From positions 3,147,501 to 3,211,500 of the forward strand of contig CANTUV010000053.1 in the NCBI GenBank assembly GCA_947685225.1: a stretch of DNA of 64,000 nt, read 5' to 3'. The notes under the pieces were generated by a model, which was given only the letters and a program-made list of their open reading frames with translations, made no database searches and was not told where the DNA came from. The stretch is from Garcia nutans (lineage: Eukaryota > Streptophyta > Magnoliopsida > Malpighiales > Euphorbiaceae). Positions 45,929-57,889 of the stretch are shown here, piece after piece (positions within the stretch are counted from its first letter, which is position 1; each line of letters begins with the position of its first letter). A program made the position numbers and the translations under genes.

Positions 45929-46967
45929 TGTGAGCGGGGATTTTCGCTCCCACTCCTGGTGGAATGGTTCTTGCGACTTCGGCATCGTTTAGGCTCGGGG
46001 CCTTAGAGAACATGGACCTAAGTCCAGAGAAAATGGAGTCGCCACTCGAACGGGCCTGAAAAAAAGAAAGGGGTAGATGACTCGATTCCTAAGGAATCCC
46101 CAACCCCTTAATGGGTTCGAAAAGTTAGGTACGTGTGGGGAAGGTGAGAAATGGCCCAGCACCCCCACAATGCCCGGTTCATTGGAACCGGCCTCCTTTA
46201 CAGGTCTTAATATTATAAAATTCTTAAATATAACAACGTTATCCATATTACACACAATATTTAAAAGAAAGCATCAATATATTAAAATTAAAGCAAGGTC
46301 CAAGCAAAACAAATAAATGGACACCCATCCAAAGATGGAAACATGTCCTTACATCACATGCCTAAATAGGACACCCACCGAAAGGTAGAAACATGCCCTT
46401 TACATAGGTTCTAAAATAGAAAAGCAAATTAAATTACATGATATTTAACTGATGAGGTACCCACCAAGTGGAAACATACCTCTTACAACATTTGGAAATC
46501 TAAATAAATTGATAAAAGTAAATAATCATTCATCATAAATAAATAGAAAGTAAACATCCAACCATGATAAGCTAAATAAACCAAGCATTGAACTTAAATA
46601 AATTAAAGCATGTAAAATAAATCAAAGCATAATTAAATATGGAATTGAATAAGGCAAATAAAAATCCAAATTATAGCTACTGTTTCCATTTAGGATCCTT
46701 ATTTCATGTGTTTAGGGCTTTGGTATTTATAGAATTAGGCTACTGTGAATTTTTAAGGAATTAAAATAGATTGAAGTTTTATGTTTTAAAAGGTTGGTAA
46801 AGTTCTTTGATTAATCAAATTAGGGTTTGTGATGTAAAATCATGAAATTAAGGTTTCAGACACTTTAAAATACTTTTGATTTGTGGTTTTAAATTATGAT
46901 TTCAAGCTTATTGTGTAAAATTTAAATATTTGTGTTTATATGAATTTTAAGGTTTTAAAGGATTAGG
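45929..46967 (-). mobile_element. 5' LTR of copy C, truncated (about 1.0 kb)
   Basis: Ends GCTCACA next to the PBS and is collinear with the 3' half of the neighbouring LTR (46970-49170). It stops at CCTAATCC (46961-46967 in plus orientation GATTAGG), where a second LTR end begins. Confidence 0.78.
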
Positions 46968-46969
46968 AC

Positions 46970-49170
46970 TGTGAGCAGGGATTTTCGCCCCACTCCCGGT
47001 GGAATGGTTCTTGCGACTTCGGCACTGTTTAGGCTTAGAGCCTTAGAGAACACGGACCTAAGTCCGGAGAAAATGGAGTCGCCACCTGGACGGACCGGGA
47101 AAAAAGAAAGGGGTGGATGACTCGATTCCTACGGAATCCCCAACCCCTTAATGGGTTCAAAAAGTTGGGTACGTGTGGGGAAGGTGAGAAATGGCCCAAC
47201 ACCCCCACAACGCCGGGTCCATTGGAACCGGCCTCATTTACAGGTCTTAATATTATAAAATTCTTAAATATAATGACATTATCTATATTACACACAATAA
47301 TTAAAAGAAAGCATCATTATATTAAAATCAAAGCAATGTCCAAACAAATCAAATAAATGGACACCCATCCAAGGATGGAAACATGTCCTTTACACTGGTT
47401 CTAAAATAGAAAAGCAATTTAAATGATATTTAACTAATGAGGTACCCACCAAGTGGAAACATACCTCTTACAACATTTGGAAACCTAAATAAATTGATAA
47501 AAGTAAATAACTATTCAAAATAAATAAATCATTCATCAAAGGTATTAAATATCAATAGAAAGTAAACATCCATCCATGATAAATAAAATAAACCAAGCAT
47601 TGAACTTAAATAAATTAAAGCATATAAAATAAATCAAAGCATAATCAAATATAGAATTGAATAAGGCAAATAAAAATCTAAATTATAGCTACTGTTTCCA
47701 TTTAGGGTTCTTTATTCCAAGTATTTAGAGTTTTGGAAGCTACTGTGATTTTAATGGGATTAAAACGGAGCAAAAGTTTTATGATTTAAAAAGTTGGTAA
47801 AATTCTTTGACTAACCAAATTAGGATTTGAGATGTATAATCATGAAATTAGTTCTTGGACACTTTAAAACACTTTGATTTATGATTTTCGGTTATTGCAT
47901 TGTGTTTTTAAGCTACTGTGTAAAGTTATAGAATTTGTATTTGTATGATTTTTAAAGTTTTAAAGGATTAGGGTTTAGAAAAAAAAAATTAGGATTTAAG
48001 GTTTTAAGGGGTTAGGGTTTACTATTTTAGGTTTTGGAATTGAATTAGGGTTTTAGAATTTTTGGATTAGGGTTTCGGGTAATGAGTTAATTTTTAGAAT
48101 TTGAAAATGAAATGATAATTTTATGAAGTTTTATGAAAATAAACAAATGATTTAAATTCATAAAGCAAAAAAGAAGTTTTTGGAGTTTTTGGAAATAAAC
48201 AGAACTCAATTTTAGCTTTTGAAAACTTGGAAAGCAAATTTTGGTTTTGGGGTTTTGAAGAAACAAAACTAACAACTTTAAACTTTTTAGAAAATAAAGC
48301 AACAAATTTAGATTTTTGAACTTTAGAAAAAGTGAATTGTGGTTCTAGGATTTTTGAATTGAAAGAAACAATTAAATGAATTAAGCCACTATGACAAAAA
48401 AAAAAGAAATTAAGAATTCAAACCTTATTTTGTAAGTTTTACCAAAAAAAATTGCTTCTTGGATGAATAAGGTCAAAGACAAGCTTTTTGTCTTTGGATT
48501 GCTTGAATTGTTTTCGGCTCTCTCAAAAAATCAGCTTGGTTCCACTGCTTTCCTTCACTGATTTGGATTCAAACTCTCCCAAGTTTCTGTCCAATTTTCT
48601 TCCTTTTTTCCTCCCCCTTTTTTTGTGTTGTTTAGTCCATATTTATAGAAGAATTCTATGGGTAATTCTAATTATTCACGGCATACAATATTCAATAAGA
48701 AAAGGAAATCGAAACCTAATTGCATTAGGTTTCAAAAAATTTACGTCGGAAAAATTTTGCTAGTGAAAAAAAACTGCTATGGAAAAACTGAGCTGGCGAA
48801 AAAAGCTGCCGCAGCTGGCTACAGCAGAGCGGAAGGAACGGGCCCACTGGCCATTTCGCCTCACTGGAATCTGCAGGCGAAATGGCCAGGCCATTTTTCC
48901 TGCAGGAGTTTCCTGCGGGCGAAATGCCCACGGGCCTGCGCTGACTTTGGCGATGATTTTTTCGTCACCGATTTTTTTTATTATTTATTATTTTTATTAT
49001 TTTTGAATTTTTATTCATTTCACCATTTTTTACTAAAATAAATATTAAAATTAATCAAGATACCTTAAAAATTATTTTGGACTAACTAAAATATGTTGGA
49101 CAACACAAAAATTATTTTGGACTAATTAAAATATATTGGACCGGACTAGGACAAAAATTAAGAGTCTAAA
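46970..49170 (-). mobile_element. Complete Tat-lineage LTR, minus strand (2.2 kb)
   Basis: Minus-strand start TTTAGACTCTTAATTTTTGT at 49170 (decayed TGTAGACCC) and end GCTCACA at 46970: 2,201 bases, close to the 2,144 of the LTR at 29667. TATA box at 48647-48640. AAACCCTAA zone at 47960-48070. It may be the true 5' LTR of copy C or a solo LTR abutting the truncated one. Confidence 0.78.
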
Positions 49171-49743
49171 ATTTTAATTTTCCTTATTAAGCACGGTTTT
49201 AATCACAATTTGAATTTTAGATAAACCGTGACCATGTTGAACTAAAACCAATTGAATTCGAGATGGACTGGGGTTCATATCAAACTGGGCATGCTTCGGT
49301 TCAATATGGGAGTGTCCATATCAAACTCGGGATGTCCCAATTCGATGTGGACATCCATATCGAACTAGGCAAGTCCCAGTTCAATATGGACCTTGTCCAT
49401 ATTGAACTAGGACTTCCCTATTTGATATGGATGCCCATATCGAACTAGGTTTGTCCTAGCTCGATATGGACCATCCATATCTAACTAGATAGGCCCAATT
49501 CGGCATGCATGATTCTAATATCGAACCAAAATGACTTCTAGACCATTTTTAGGTTTTAAAACTCGCTTTGTTATCATTTTAAAATTTTAGAAACTAAATC
49601 GGACTCATTTGGGCCTTTATAAAAATTGGACCAATAAAGATAAAAGCTTAAAATAGATTATGCCATTAAGAATGGACCAATAAGTACTTATGCCATCTTT
49701 AATTAGGGCTGAACTAGCTTAGGGCTAAAATCAAGGGTCTACA
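49171..49743 (-). mobile_element. LTR start of Tat-lineage copy E
   Basis: Minus-strand start TGTAGACCCTTGATTTTAGC at 49743 next to a PPT-like purine run (GCATGGGGCAGAC). Related to the copy D LTR (14103), including a hairpin array at 49263-49500. The rest of the LTR is replaced by the LTR ending at 49170. Confidence 0.65.
49263..49500. repeat. Hairpin array in the LTR of copy E (CCATATCGAACTAGG units)
   Basis: Alternating CATATCGAACTAGG-type and inverse CCTAGTTCGATATGG-type arms form about six stem-loops. Layout as in copy D (13690-13905), with different stem sequences. Confidence 0.8.
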
Positions 49744-50547
49744 GTCTGCCCCATGCTTGAAAGTGTTTAGATTTATTTAGAGAGTGAAAAGCAACATGAG
49801 TTTAAGCTGATTTTGGACATGGATGGTTCTGGACTTGTGATTGGAGTTGGTTTGGGTTCTAGACCCAGATCGAATTGGGTTCGGGACCAAGATTGGTTTG
49901 AGTTCTAAATTCAGATTGAGTTTCGGACTTAAAAAAAATTTGGATTTTGGACCCGGATTGGTTTGGGTTCTGAACCCGGATTGAGTTCTAAACTTGAAAA
50001 AGATTTGGGTTTTGGACTAGGATTGGTTTGGGTTCTGGCCCCGGATTGGTTGTGTTCTTGACCAAAAACACCTACAAAAATTAATTGTAGTTAGTAAAGG
50101 ATTTTGCAAAAAAATTAGCTATTTTTTGCCATATATGGGTACCTATGTACTCTTGCCCCTTGCGTGGAAAAATATTTAATCTGTACAAAAATATTTTTTA
50201 GACACATAAAAAATTATATACCCATAATAAATATCTATTTATTGTGTCCACGTCTGCTGTGAAAGAATTATTGAAAAAGTAAATTGCAGAGTCATGAATT
50301 ATTGAAACAAATAAGACATAGGACATGAATGATGTATTGTCCATTTCTTTGACTAAGCACATGATCATGTTTTAACTATTAACCTTTTTTTAAAAGAAAA
50401 TTGGAGACTTATCCTCGAGACTCTCTGTCTATAAATTGAGAATCTTCATTCAGAACTTTGCCAAATTTTGTAATTTCAAGCTGCTCATTTTATTTTCAAA
50501 ATTTTTTCAAGATTAAAAAAAAAAGGAAATGGCAGTAAATAAACATG
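49744..50547 (-). mobile_element. 3' internal region of copy E
   Basis: PPT-proximal block (AAAAGCAACATG, 49787-49798), a GGGTTC-rich tandem stretch (49850-50065; units like TTGGGTTCTGGACCCGGATT, diverged) and a block with GCCCCTTGCGTGGAAAAATA (about 50155-50175) that matches copy D near 15305-15330. It is interrupted by the LARD-like element at 50548. Confidence 0.65.
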
Positions 50548-52411
50548 TGTAACACCCTTATACCCTATATACATACAATACATATTTTCAGCATATGTAA
50601 AATACGCATATACGGTATAAAAATGTCACAGAATGATTTAATAAAAATTTTTACATTTATGTTTTAAGATTTCAAATACTAATGTATAAAATAAATAGTA
50701 TATAAATATTCTTTGCTTGTTATAGGAATCCAAAATAAATATTTTATATGAAAATCTCTAGGAAAAATTCGCCAGAGTTTTGTTTGTAATTTGAACGTTT
50801 CCAAAATTCAACAAAACACAACCTGCATAAAACAAATACTCCAAATAAAATCAATTCACCAATACTTCTCAATTTCTCCATATTTTCTCAAAATACTTAT
50901 ATATAGGTATATATATATCAACATTATATATAAAATCCCATCTTAAACAAAATTATTCAAATCATTCTTTACAATTTACAATATATGCTTCAAAAACATA
51001 TCATAACATACATAAAATAAAAAAAATGTACATGCTGGCAACTGGCTCTGATCTTGATGTACCCAAAACAACTCTTCAAGCTCAGTAAATACAAACCTAG
51101 ACCCGACAAGGTCTAGTAAAACTCTCCAGCTCTACCAAAATGTCCATGACACCTGCGCGACGAATTACAATCGCGCTAAGCCGAAGCCTAGTTGTACAAA
51201 CTTTGATAATAATAAAAATGTAAAGTAATGCCAATGCACAATGCATATAGAGGTCACATCATTTCACTTTCTTCTATTTTTCAAATATTTCATACTCACA
51301 ACTCATAAAATTATATTGCTCAATTGTATCATAATTCATAATTCACATTAAAGCAAAGACAATCATGGGCCCAAAAAGGATCTAATATGCTATTCAAATT
51401 TCAGAGTTACTGCTTTGGTCCATAATGACAACATGTGTCTAGCCCGTAGGCAATATATATATCCATGGATAATGTAACAGACCCAGTCTCTTGAATATCA
51501 ACCCGGCTAGACCCTTAGGCCCCAGTATCTTGGTCCTCAACCCGGCTAGACTTTTACGGTTTTTGAGGCTTACGACCCAGTCTTTTCACCCCAAAACATC
51601 ATAATTACCATTTATCAGCTGGGCTAGGCTTACGATCCGGTGTTTTCACCTGCCTAGCAATTCATAGGCATGCCCCCAAACCCAGAACTCTGAAAATTGA
51701 ATAACATACTAGGCACACAATTAATTCATTTATCTCATTATCAAATACTTTCACAATTCATTTCTCATTTTATTTCTCATAATCAAACTAGGCTCATTGC
51801 CTTATTTCACATTTTTTCCTCATTTTCTCATTTTTCACATCTTTCTCATTTTTCTCACTTTTCTCATTTTTTTTATCAATATTAATTCATTTCATTATTA
51901 CACATATCTCATTTTTGCATTCACAACACATTACCCAATTACTTTGGGTATTTTCACATAATATGCATATTTCACACTTTACACAATTTAGCCATTATCA
52001 ATGGCTTTTCACAATGCATTTAACACATACATGACATTACAAATGTCATAGCATATTATTCATACTCAATCAATGAACCAAGTAGCTTAACACATTTTGT
52101 CAATCAAAATGTGTTAAGTCCAAATGTCATGTAAATATAAACATTATACTCAAAGTTTTTACATACCTCTACTAGCAACCCAAAGCAAGCTTAATACAAC
52201 CTCCAATCCTATCCTTCCAACTTGCCCTTCACCACTTGGAAGAAGCAAATCAACCTCCCTCAATGCCTATACCAAATGTGATCACACATAATCATTTAAT
52301 ATCATATTCTAAGGTATTCTCAACATCAAACCATAATTAAACATCACTCTAAACCAAATCCCAAAATTAAGCTTCACCTCACTTTAACTTTGAAAAACCA
52401 TATCAAGCCAT
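50548..52411 (-). mobile_element. 3' LTR of the LARD-like element, distal segment
   Basis: Minus-strand end ...AGGGTGTTACA at 50548. Near-identical to 63020-64000 over the shared length. It contains AGCGCGATTG and TGCGCGACG-like blocks shared with the left-edge Tekay LTR, and CCCGGCTAGACCC-type repeats at 51470-51620. It ends in AAGCCAT, where the CACTA insert starts (target duplication CAT, 52409-52411). Confidence 0.85.
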
Positions 52412-52710
52412 CACTACAAAAAAAAAGCGCAATCAGCGACGCATTCTGCGACAACTCTTATTTCGTCGTTGATTAGCGACTTTATCAACGACAACTTTAC
52501 GACAAAGAATTAAGATAAGTGTCTTTCCAACATTCCATCACTGAATGGGTCGCTAAATGTGTCGCTGATTAACGACAAAAAAAATGGTCGTAGAATCTGT
52601 CGCTGAATAGCGATAAAAGGTCGTTTCTCGCTGAATGTGTCGCTGAATTTTGCGCCAGATTTTGGCGCCAACAATGAGCGACGACGTTAAGACTAATTTA
52701 CAATAAATCA

Positions 52711-54035
52711 GTGAGAAATTAATTTTATTTTCTATTTTAAAGTAATTGGCCGCTAAATGGCTCGCTAATTTGCGAGAAAAATAGTTCGTCGCAGATTAGT
52801 CGCTAATTTGCAAGAATATAGAGACCAATCAGTGAGAAATTAATTTTATTTTCTATTTTAAAGTAATTGGTCGCTAATTAGTCGCTAAATGGCTCGCTGA
52901 TTTGCGAGAAAAATAGTTAGTCGCAAATTAGTCGCTAATTTGCGAGAATATAGAGACCAATCAGTGAGAAATTAATTTTATTTTCTATTTTAAAGTAATT
53001 GGTCGCTAAATGGCTCGCTAATTTGCGAGAAAATAGTTAGTCGCAGATTAGTCGCTAATTTGCGAGAATATAGAGACCAATCAGCGAGAAATTAATTTTA
53101 TTTTCTATTTTAAAGTAATTGGTCGCTAATTGGTCGCTAAATGGCTCGCTAATTTGCGAGAAAAATAGTTCGTCACAGATTAGTCGCTAATTTGCGAGAA
53201 TATAGAGACCAATCAGCGAGAAATTAATTTTATTTTCTATTTTAAAGTAATTGGTTGCTAATTAGTCGCTAAATGGCTCACTGATTTGCGAGAAAAATAG
53301 TTAGTCGCAGATTAGTCGCTAATTTGAGAGAATATAGAGACCAATCAGCGAGAAATTAATTTTATTTTCTATTTTAAAGTAATTGGTCGCTAATTGGTCG
53401 CTAAATGGCTCGCTAATTTGTGAGAAAAATAGTTTGTCGCAGATTAGTCGCTAATTTGCGAGAATATAGAGACCAATCAGCGAGAAATTAATTTTATTTT
53501 CTATTTTAAAGTAATTGGTCTCTAAATGGCTCGCTGATTTGCGAGAAAAATAGTTTGTCGCAGATTAGTCGCTAATTTGCGAGAATATAGAGACCAATCA
53601 GCGAGAAATTAATTTTATTTTCTATTTTAAAGTAATTGGTCGCTAATTGGTCGCTAAATGGCTCGCTAATTTGCGAGAAAAATAGTTAGTTGCAGATTAG
53701 TCGCTAATTTGCGAGAATATAGAGACCAATCAGCGAGAAATTAATTTTATTTTCTATTTTAAAGTAATTGGTCGCTAATTGGTCGCTAAATGGCTCACTG
53801 ATTTGCGAGAAAAATAGTTCGTCGCAGATTAGTCGCTAATTTGCGAGAATATAGCGACGGATTAGCGAGAAATTAATTTTATTTTCTATTTTAAAGTAAT
53901 TGGTCGCTAATTGGTCGCTAAATGGCTTGCTGATTTGCGAGAAAAATAGTTCGTCGCAGAATTATCGTTAATGTGCGAGAATATAGCGACGGATTAGCGA
54001 GAAATTAATTTTATTTTCTATTTTGGTATAATTTT
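52711..54035. repeat. CACTA subterminal tandem array, 132-bp units
   Basis: Eleven occurrences of the GAGAAATTAATTTTATTTTC block start at about 52711, 52832, 52964, 53084, 53216, 53348, 53480, 53601, 53733, 53865 and 53997. Seven intervals are 132 bp and three (first, third, seventh) are 120-121 bp. The shorter ones lack one of two successive TCGCTAATT-type modules. The last unit is incomplete. Confidence 0.95.
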
Positions 54036-54990
54036 GATTTAACTCCTATATCTTCTCTTCTTCCCCTCAATAAAATACCACTTCTCTCTCTTTTTGGCAA
54101 CTCTTTGATCAGTGAAAGAGTGATGATATATGGATGCTTATTAATATTTGTTTTTGTTCACAATCGGGTCCAAAACTCCAGCTAAAAACGAGCTCTTTTG
54201 TTTTAAAAATCAGCGAAACAAGGGGAAAGAAAGAAAGAAAGAAAGAGTATTACATTATTCATTTCCCTTTCCCTTATAAATCTGAATCTCAAAATAAATA
54301 ATGAAGAACCCCAAGCCTACAGTCAATTAATTATTTTTTGAGGTTAGCTTTAATTTTACTTGCTTTTTATGAAATTTGTTTACTTATCTGCAAATAAAAA
54401 TTTTGATGTTATTGAAGAGATTAATTTTTGCATGAATATAATTTGAATTGTCTTTAAATGCATGAGACTCTATGTGAACATAATTGAAAAAATAATTAGC
54501 CATTTTATCTTTAAAAATCTATATTATTTATGTTGAGCTGTTTATTATTTTATTTTAACAATATTTTTTTTAGTTATTTTGCTCGTATAGACTCTATGTA
54601 GTTATATTTATCTAATATTATACCTAAAAAATATAATAAAGTTTAGCTTAATTTCTATACTTAAGTAAAATATTTTTATATATTTTATACTATTTGTATA
54701 TTTTAATAGTTTTCTTAATATGATTTGAAGAATTGAATATGGTTATGATAATAAAAATATATATAGTATGATAAAGTTATATATGCCAATTTTTAGAAAT
54801 ATAAAATAAAAAATTAAAAAATAATAAAAAGCTTATGAGTAAGTTATTAAAATTAGATATCAATAATTTGAAAGTAACGCCAAAGTTTTCTTCTAGTATA
54901 ATAACGAAAAAAAAACCAAATATTTTTTTATTGATATTTATTTATTTGTTGATTGGGCAAGTTGCAGCATACAAATACAACTCCGCTAGG
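54036..54990. other. AT-rich CACTA interior, nothing recognised
   Basis: Between the tandem array and the captured MSI1 promoter. No domain, splice-flanked exon or repeat array was recognised. A GAAA run lies at about 54230-54246. Confidence 0.4.
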
Positions 54991-55028
54991 GCTTGTTTTT
55001 GGGTAAAATGGATCGGATTAACTTGTGG

Positions 55029-55123
55029 TTTTGGCGGGAATAGCTTTGGTCCCTCCTCCTGAAATCCCCAATTCACACTTACCCATCCACATGCCCAATT
55101 TCACACCGCACCCGAAACCCTAG
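55029..55123 (+). promoter_or_regulatory. Captured MSI1 promoter with E2F-like site and telo-box
   Basis: TTTGGCGGGAA (55030-55040) matches the E2F consensus, and AAACCCTAG (55115-55123) is a telo-box, 132 and 49 bases before the start codon. The pair is typical of S-phase and proliferation genes such as chromatin-assembly factors, which fits the downstream MSI1 fragment. Confidence 0.6.
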
Positions 55124-55171
55124 CTATTACTCTGTAGCGGATTAAATTGAATCAAAAATTGGAGAAGAATA

Positions 55172-56209
55172 ATGGGGAAAGACGAAGCCGAAATGAGAGA
55201 GGAAATAGAGGAAAGACTCATAAATGAAGAATACAAAATATGGAAAAAGAATACTCCTTTTCTTTACGATCTGGTCATCACCCATGCCCTTGAGTGGCCC
55301 TCCCTTACAGTTGAGTGGTTACCTGACCGCGAGGAGCCTCCTGGCAAGGACTGCTCCGTCCAGAAAATGATTCTCGGCACCCACACCTCCGAAAACGAGC
55401 CCAACTACCTCATGCTTGCCCAAGTCCAGCTTCCGTTTGATGATGCCGAGAACGATGCCCGCCACTACGATGACGATCGCTCTGATTTTGGTGGTTTTGG
55501 AGCTGCCAACGACAAGGTTTCTTTCTTTTAAATTTTCTTTACCGCTTTCTCTTTCTAAAAATTTATTATTTTTTCTGTGAAATTGTTGTGTTTTGTAGGT
55601 CCAAATAATTCAGCAAATCAATCACGAGGGAGAAGTTAACAGAGCTCGTTATCTGCCTCAAAATCCTTTTATTATTGCCACCAAGACTGTTAGTGCTGAA
55701 GTTTATGTCTTTGACTACAGCAAGCACCCATCTAAGCCCCCTCTTGACGGCTCTTGTACTCCCGATTTGAGGTTGAGGGGCCACAGCACTGAAGGCTATG
55801 GTTTGTCTTGGAGTAAGTTTAAACAGGGTCACTTGCTTAGCGGTTCTGATGATGCTCAAATTTGTTTGTGGGACATCAATTCTACTCCTAAGAATAAGGC
55901 CCTTGACGCTATGCAAATTTTTAAGGTTTGTTTCGCTGCTTATACTTTCACTTCACTTGATCTACTTGCTCCTCTCAATAATAGTACTTTTTTTTTTTGC
56001 AATTCTAACAAGAATTGGAAAAAATCATTAACTTTACTTGTTCATATTAAAATGACTGCTAGGTTTTGTGCATCGTTTGTAAATTGTGGTAATGTTTTCA
56101 AATTTATGCTTAATAGGTTCATGAAGGCGTTGTAGAAGATGTAGCATGGCATCTTAGGCATGAATACTTATTTGGCTCTGTTGGGGATGATCAATACTTA
56201 TTTTTTTAA
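55172..56209 (+). pseudogene. MSI1: MSI1 gene fragment (5' part) captured by the CACTA element
   Basis: MSI1 is the RBBP4-type WD40 histone-binding subunit of CAF-1 and of Polycomb repressive complex 2. Exon 1 (55172-55516, 115 codons) starts MGKDEAEMREEIEERLINEE and includes ITHALEWPSLTVEWLPDREE. Intron 1 (55517-55598, 82 bp) and intron 2 (55926-56116, 191 bp) both have GT...AG ends. Exon 2 (55599-55925, 109 codons) includes NPFIIATKTVSAEVYVFDYS and SGSDDAQICLWDINSTPKNK. Exon 3 (56117-56200) encodes HEGVVEDVAWHLRHEYLFGS up to DDQYL, then similarity stops and TTTTTTTAA ends the frame. All present exons are in phase without stops, giving about 254 residues of a protein usually about 420 long. 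The C-terminal WD repeats are missing. Introns show capture from DNA, not from mRNA. Confidence 0.92.
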
Positions 56210-56434
56210 AGAAGTTTTAATGATGAAATCAAGAAATCTGTGTGGATTACTATTGTCATTTCATTGTTTTTGTGTTGCAAATGAAAATGTGATTTGTATG
56301 AATTACTTCCCAAAAATCAGAGGAATGGGAAGTTTATATGATAACTCCAATTTCATCCCAATCAAGTTTCTTCCAACTATAGAAAATGAGGGGCTTCACT
56401 GTGTATGATGAGTTAGTTATTTACTATGTAGCAG

Positions 56435-56514
56435 GTTAATATAATGGACACACTAAGCAGACTCAGCTATGATACAGTTTCAGAAGTTGCAATGGTGCGA
56501 TGGAGTTGGTTTGG
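56435..56514 (+). other. Possible captured exon of unknown origin
   Basis: TGTAGCAG/GTTAATATAATG ... GGTTTGG/GTCTAA: an 80-base stretch, open in one frame (NIMDTLSRLSYDTVSEVAM), between an acceptor-like and a donor-like site, downstream of the MSI1 break. The source gene is not recognised. Confidence 0.3.
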
Positions 56515-56736
56515 GTCTAATTTATTTTTTATCCCCTTGGATCTTTCTGTATAAAGGCTGTAATGTTTGTTTAAATGCTGCAGGCTGCAATTATTTCCTT
56601 AGGTTTGATAGCTGCAAGGACCAATAATGCTAGAATTACCTGCACGCTTAATGCTAGAATTACTGGCATGCTTCACAATCTTTCAAGCTATTAATACAAA
56701 GATGCTAGCCTCTGAAACTGGGATATTTGTATGCAG

Positions 56737-56818
56737 GTATCAAGGGATGATTAAGGGTTATAGTGGAGTTTTCCGATTAGGAGAGGCGACTTCAACTTTG
56801 GATGCTGATTCCCCGATG
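56737..56818 (+). pseudogene. Captured exon of a TruB-type tRNA pseudouridine synthase
   Basis: After an acceptor-like TTTGTATGCAG, the frame reads YQGMIKGYSGVFRLGEATST then LDADSP. YxGxFRLGxxTxTxDxxG-like sequence is a signature block of the TruB/Cbf5 family, the enzymes that convert uridine to pseudouridine in tRNA (U55). Only this exon is recognised; no catalytic Asp region is present. After TCCCCG the sequence departs from the expected continuation. It is non-functional by itself. Confidence 0.6.
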
Positions 56819-56819
56819 T

Positions 56820-57889
56820 GTTTTTATATTTTGAATAACATCTGGTGATTGTTATTTTATAGTTAAATGCTTTGCGATAATTGGATCATGAATGTACTTC
56901 TTATCCCTTACTTTGAAGCTTTAATAACCAAGACATTTGCAAATTATACTGCTTTCTTGTCCTACAATGAATTTTAGGAGATAAATGACTTAATATTTTG
57001 CTCGTGCTAATATTTTGCTCCTGCTCTATAAGCTTACCGAGAGTTCTTTCATTGAACAGCTATCAGTGTCAGTGAAAAAGTGTTGAAGTCTCAGGTATGA
57101 TGGAGAAGAACAAGTGAATTCTGTTGATCAGTGCTTGAGAATATGCTCTACACTTAAAATATTGCAAACTAGAAATGTCTATATTGGACTTTGAAATTTG
57201 TATTGTTATAATCTGAGAATTTGTTTTAGGAAAATGAGACCACTTTAAAATAGTGGATTGTGGCGGCACATAAAAGAATGGGACCCATCTTCATTTTCAT
57301 TTTTATATATTATTTTTTTATTAGAAACATTTTTATATTCTTTGTTTTTGGCATTTTTTTAATAATTGTGCTTTACTATTTGTTATTGCTCTTGTTCTCT
57401 TTCTCTCTTTGCAAATAAAAAAAATGAAATTAAAAAGTAAAATAATAATAAACCACAGTGGCTCTTAGTTTGCTTCCTTACAAGTTATACCACCACACAA
57501 CATGCAATTCCTATTATAACATATCTATAAAACACAACTCCTTTAGCTTGTTTCTTTTATGTTCTCAATTCTTTATTACATATATTACCATTTTCTCTTT
57601 TTTTTATTTTTTTAATTTGGTTTAACCCTATCTTTTTTTCATAACTTTACTGTTTCAAATTTACACTTATTTCAATATTATTAAGTAAAATTTATTAAGA
57701 AATTAATAAAAGTTTAGTATATTTATTGCCACTAATAATTTAATTATGAATGTTGTGTTATTTGATTATTATTGTAATGAATGACTATTTTATAAACATG
57801 TTTGGTTATTATATTTGAAATTCAACAGGTTCTTGAAAATGTGTAGACAAAAAAAAAATTGGAATACTGGAAAAATATAGCCAAACAAT
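56820..57889. other. CACTA interior, AT-rich, unassigned
   Basis: No domain recognised. 57000-57260 is less AT-rich and might be further captured 3' or intron sequence, but nothing supports a gene name. Confidence 0.4.

Noticed and set aside
46077..46316. 79-codon frame (also 47117-47356, and overlapping frames near 31427-31663 and 45989-46255)
   Set aside because: Recurs because it lies in the LTR 3' end. It spans the LTR in both orientations and has no conserved start or domain.
55566..55916. 116-codon minus-strand frame
   Set aside because: Antisense shadow of MSI1 exon 2.
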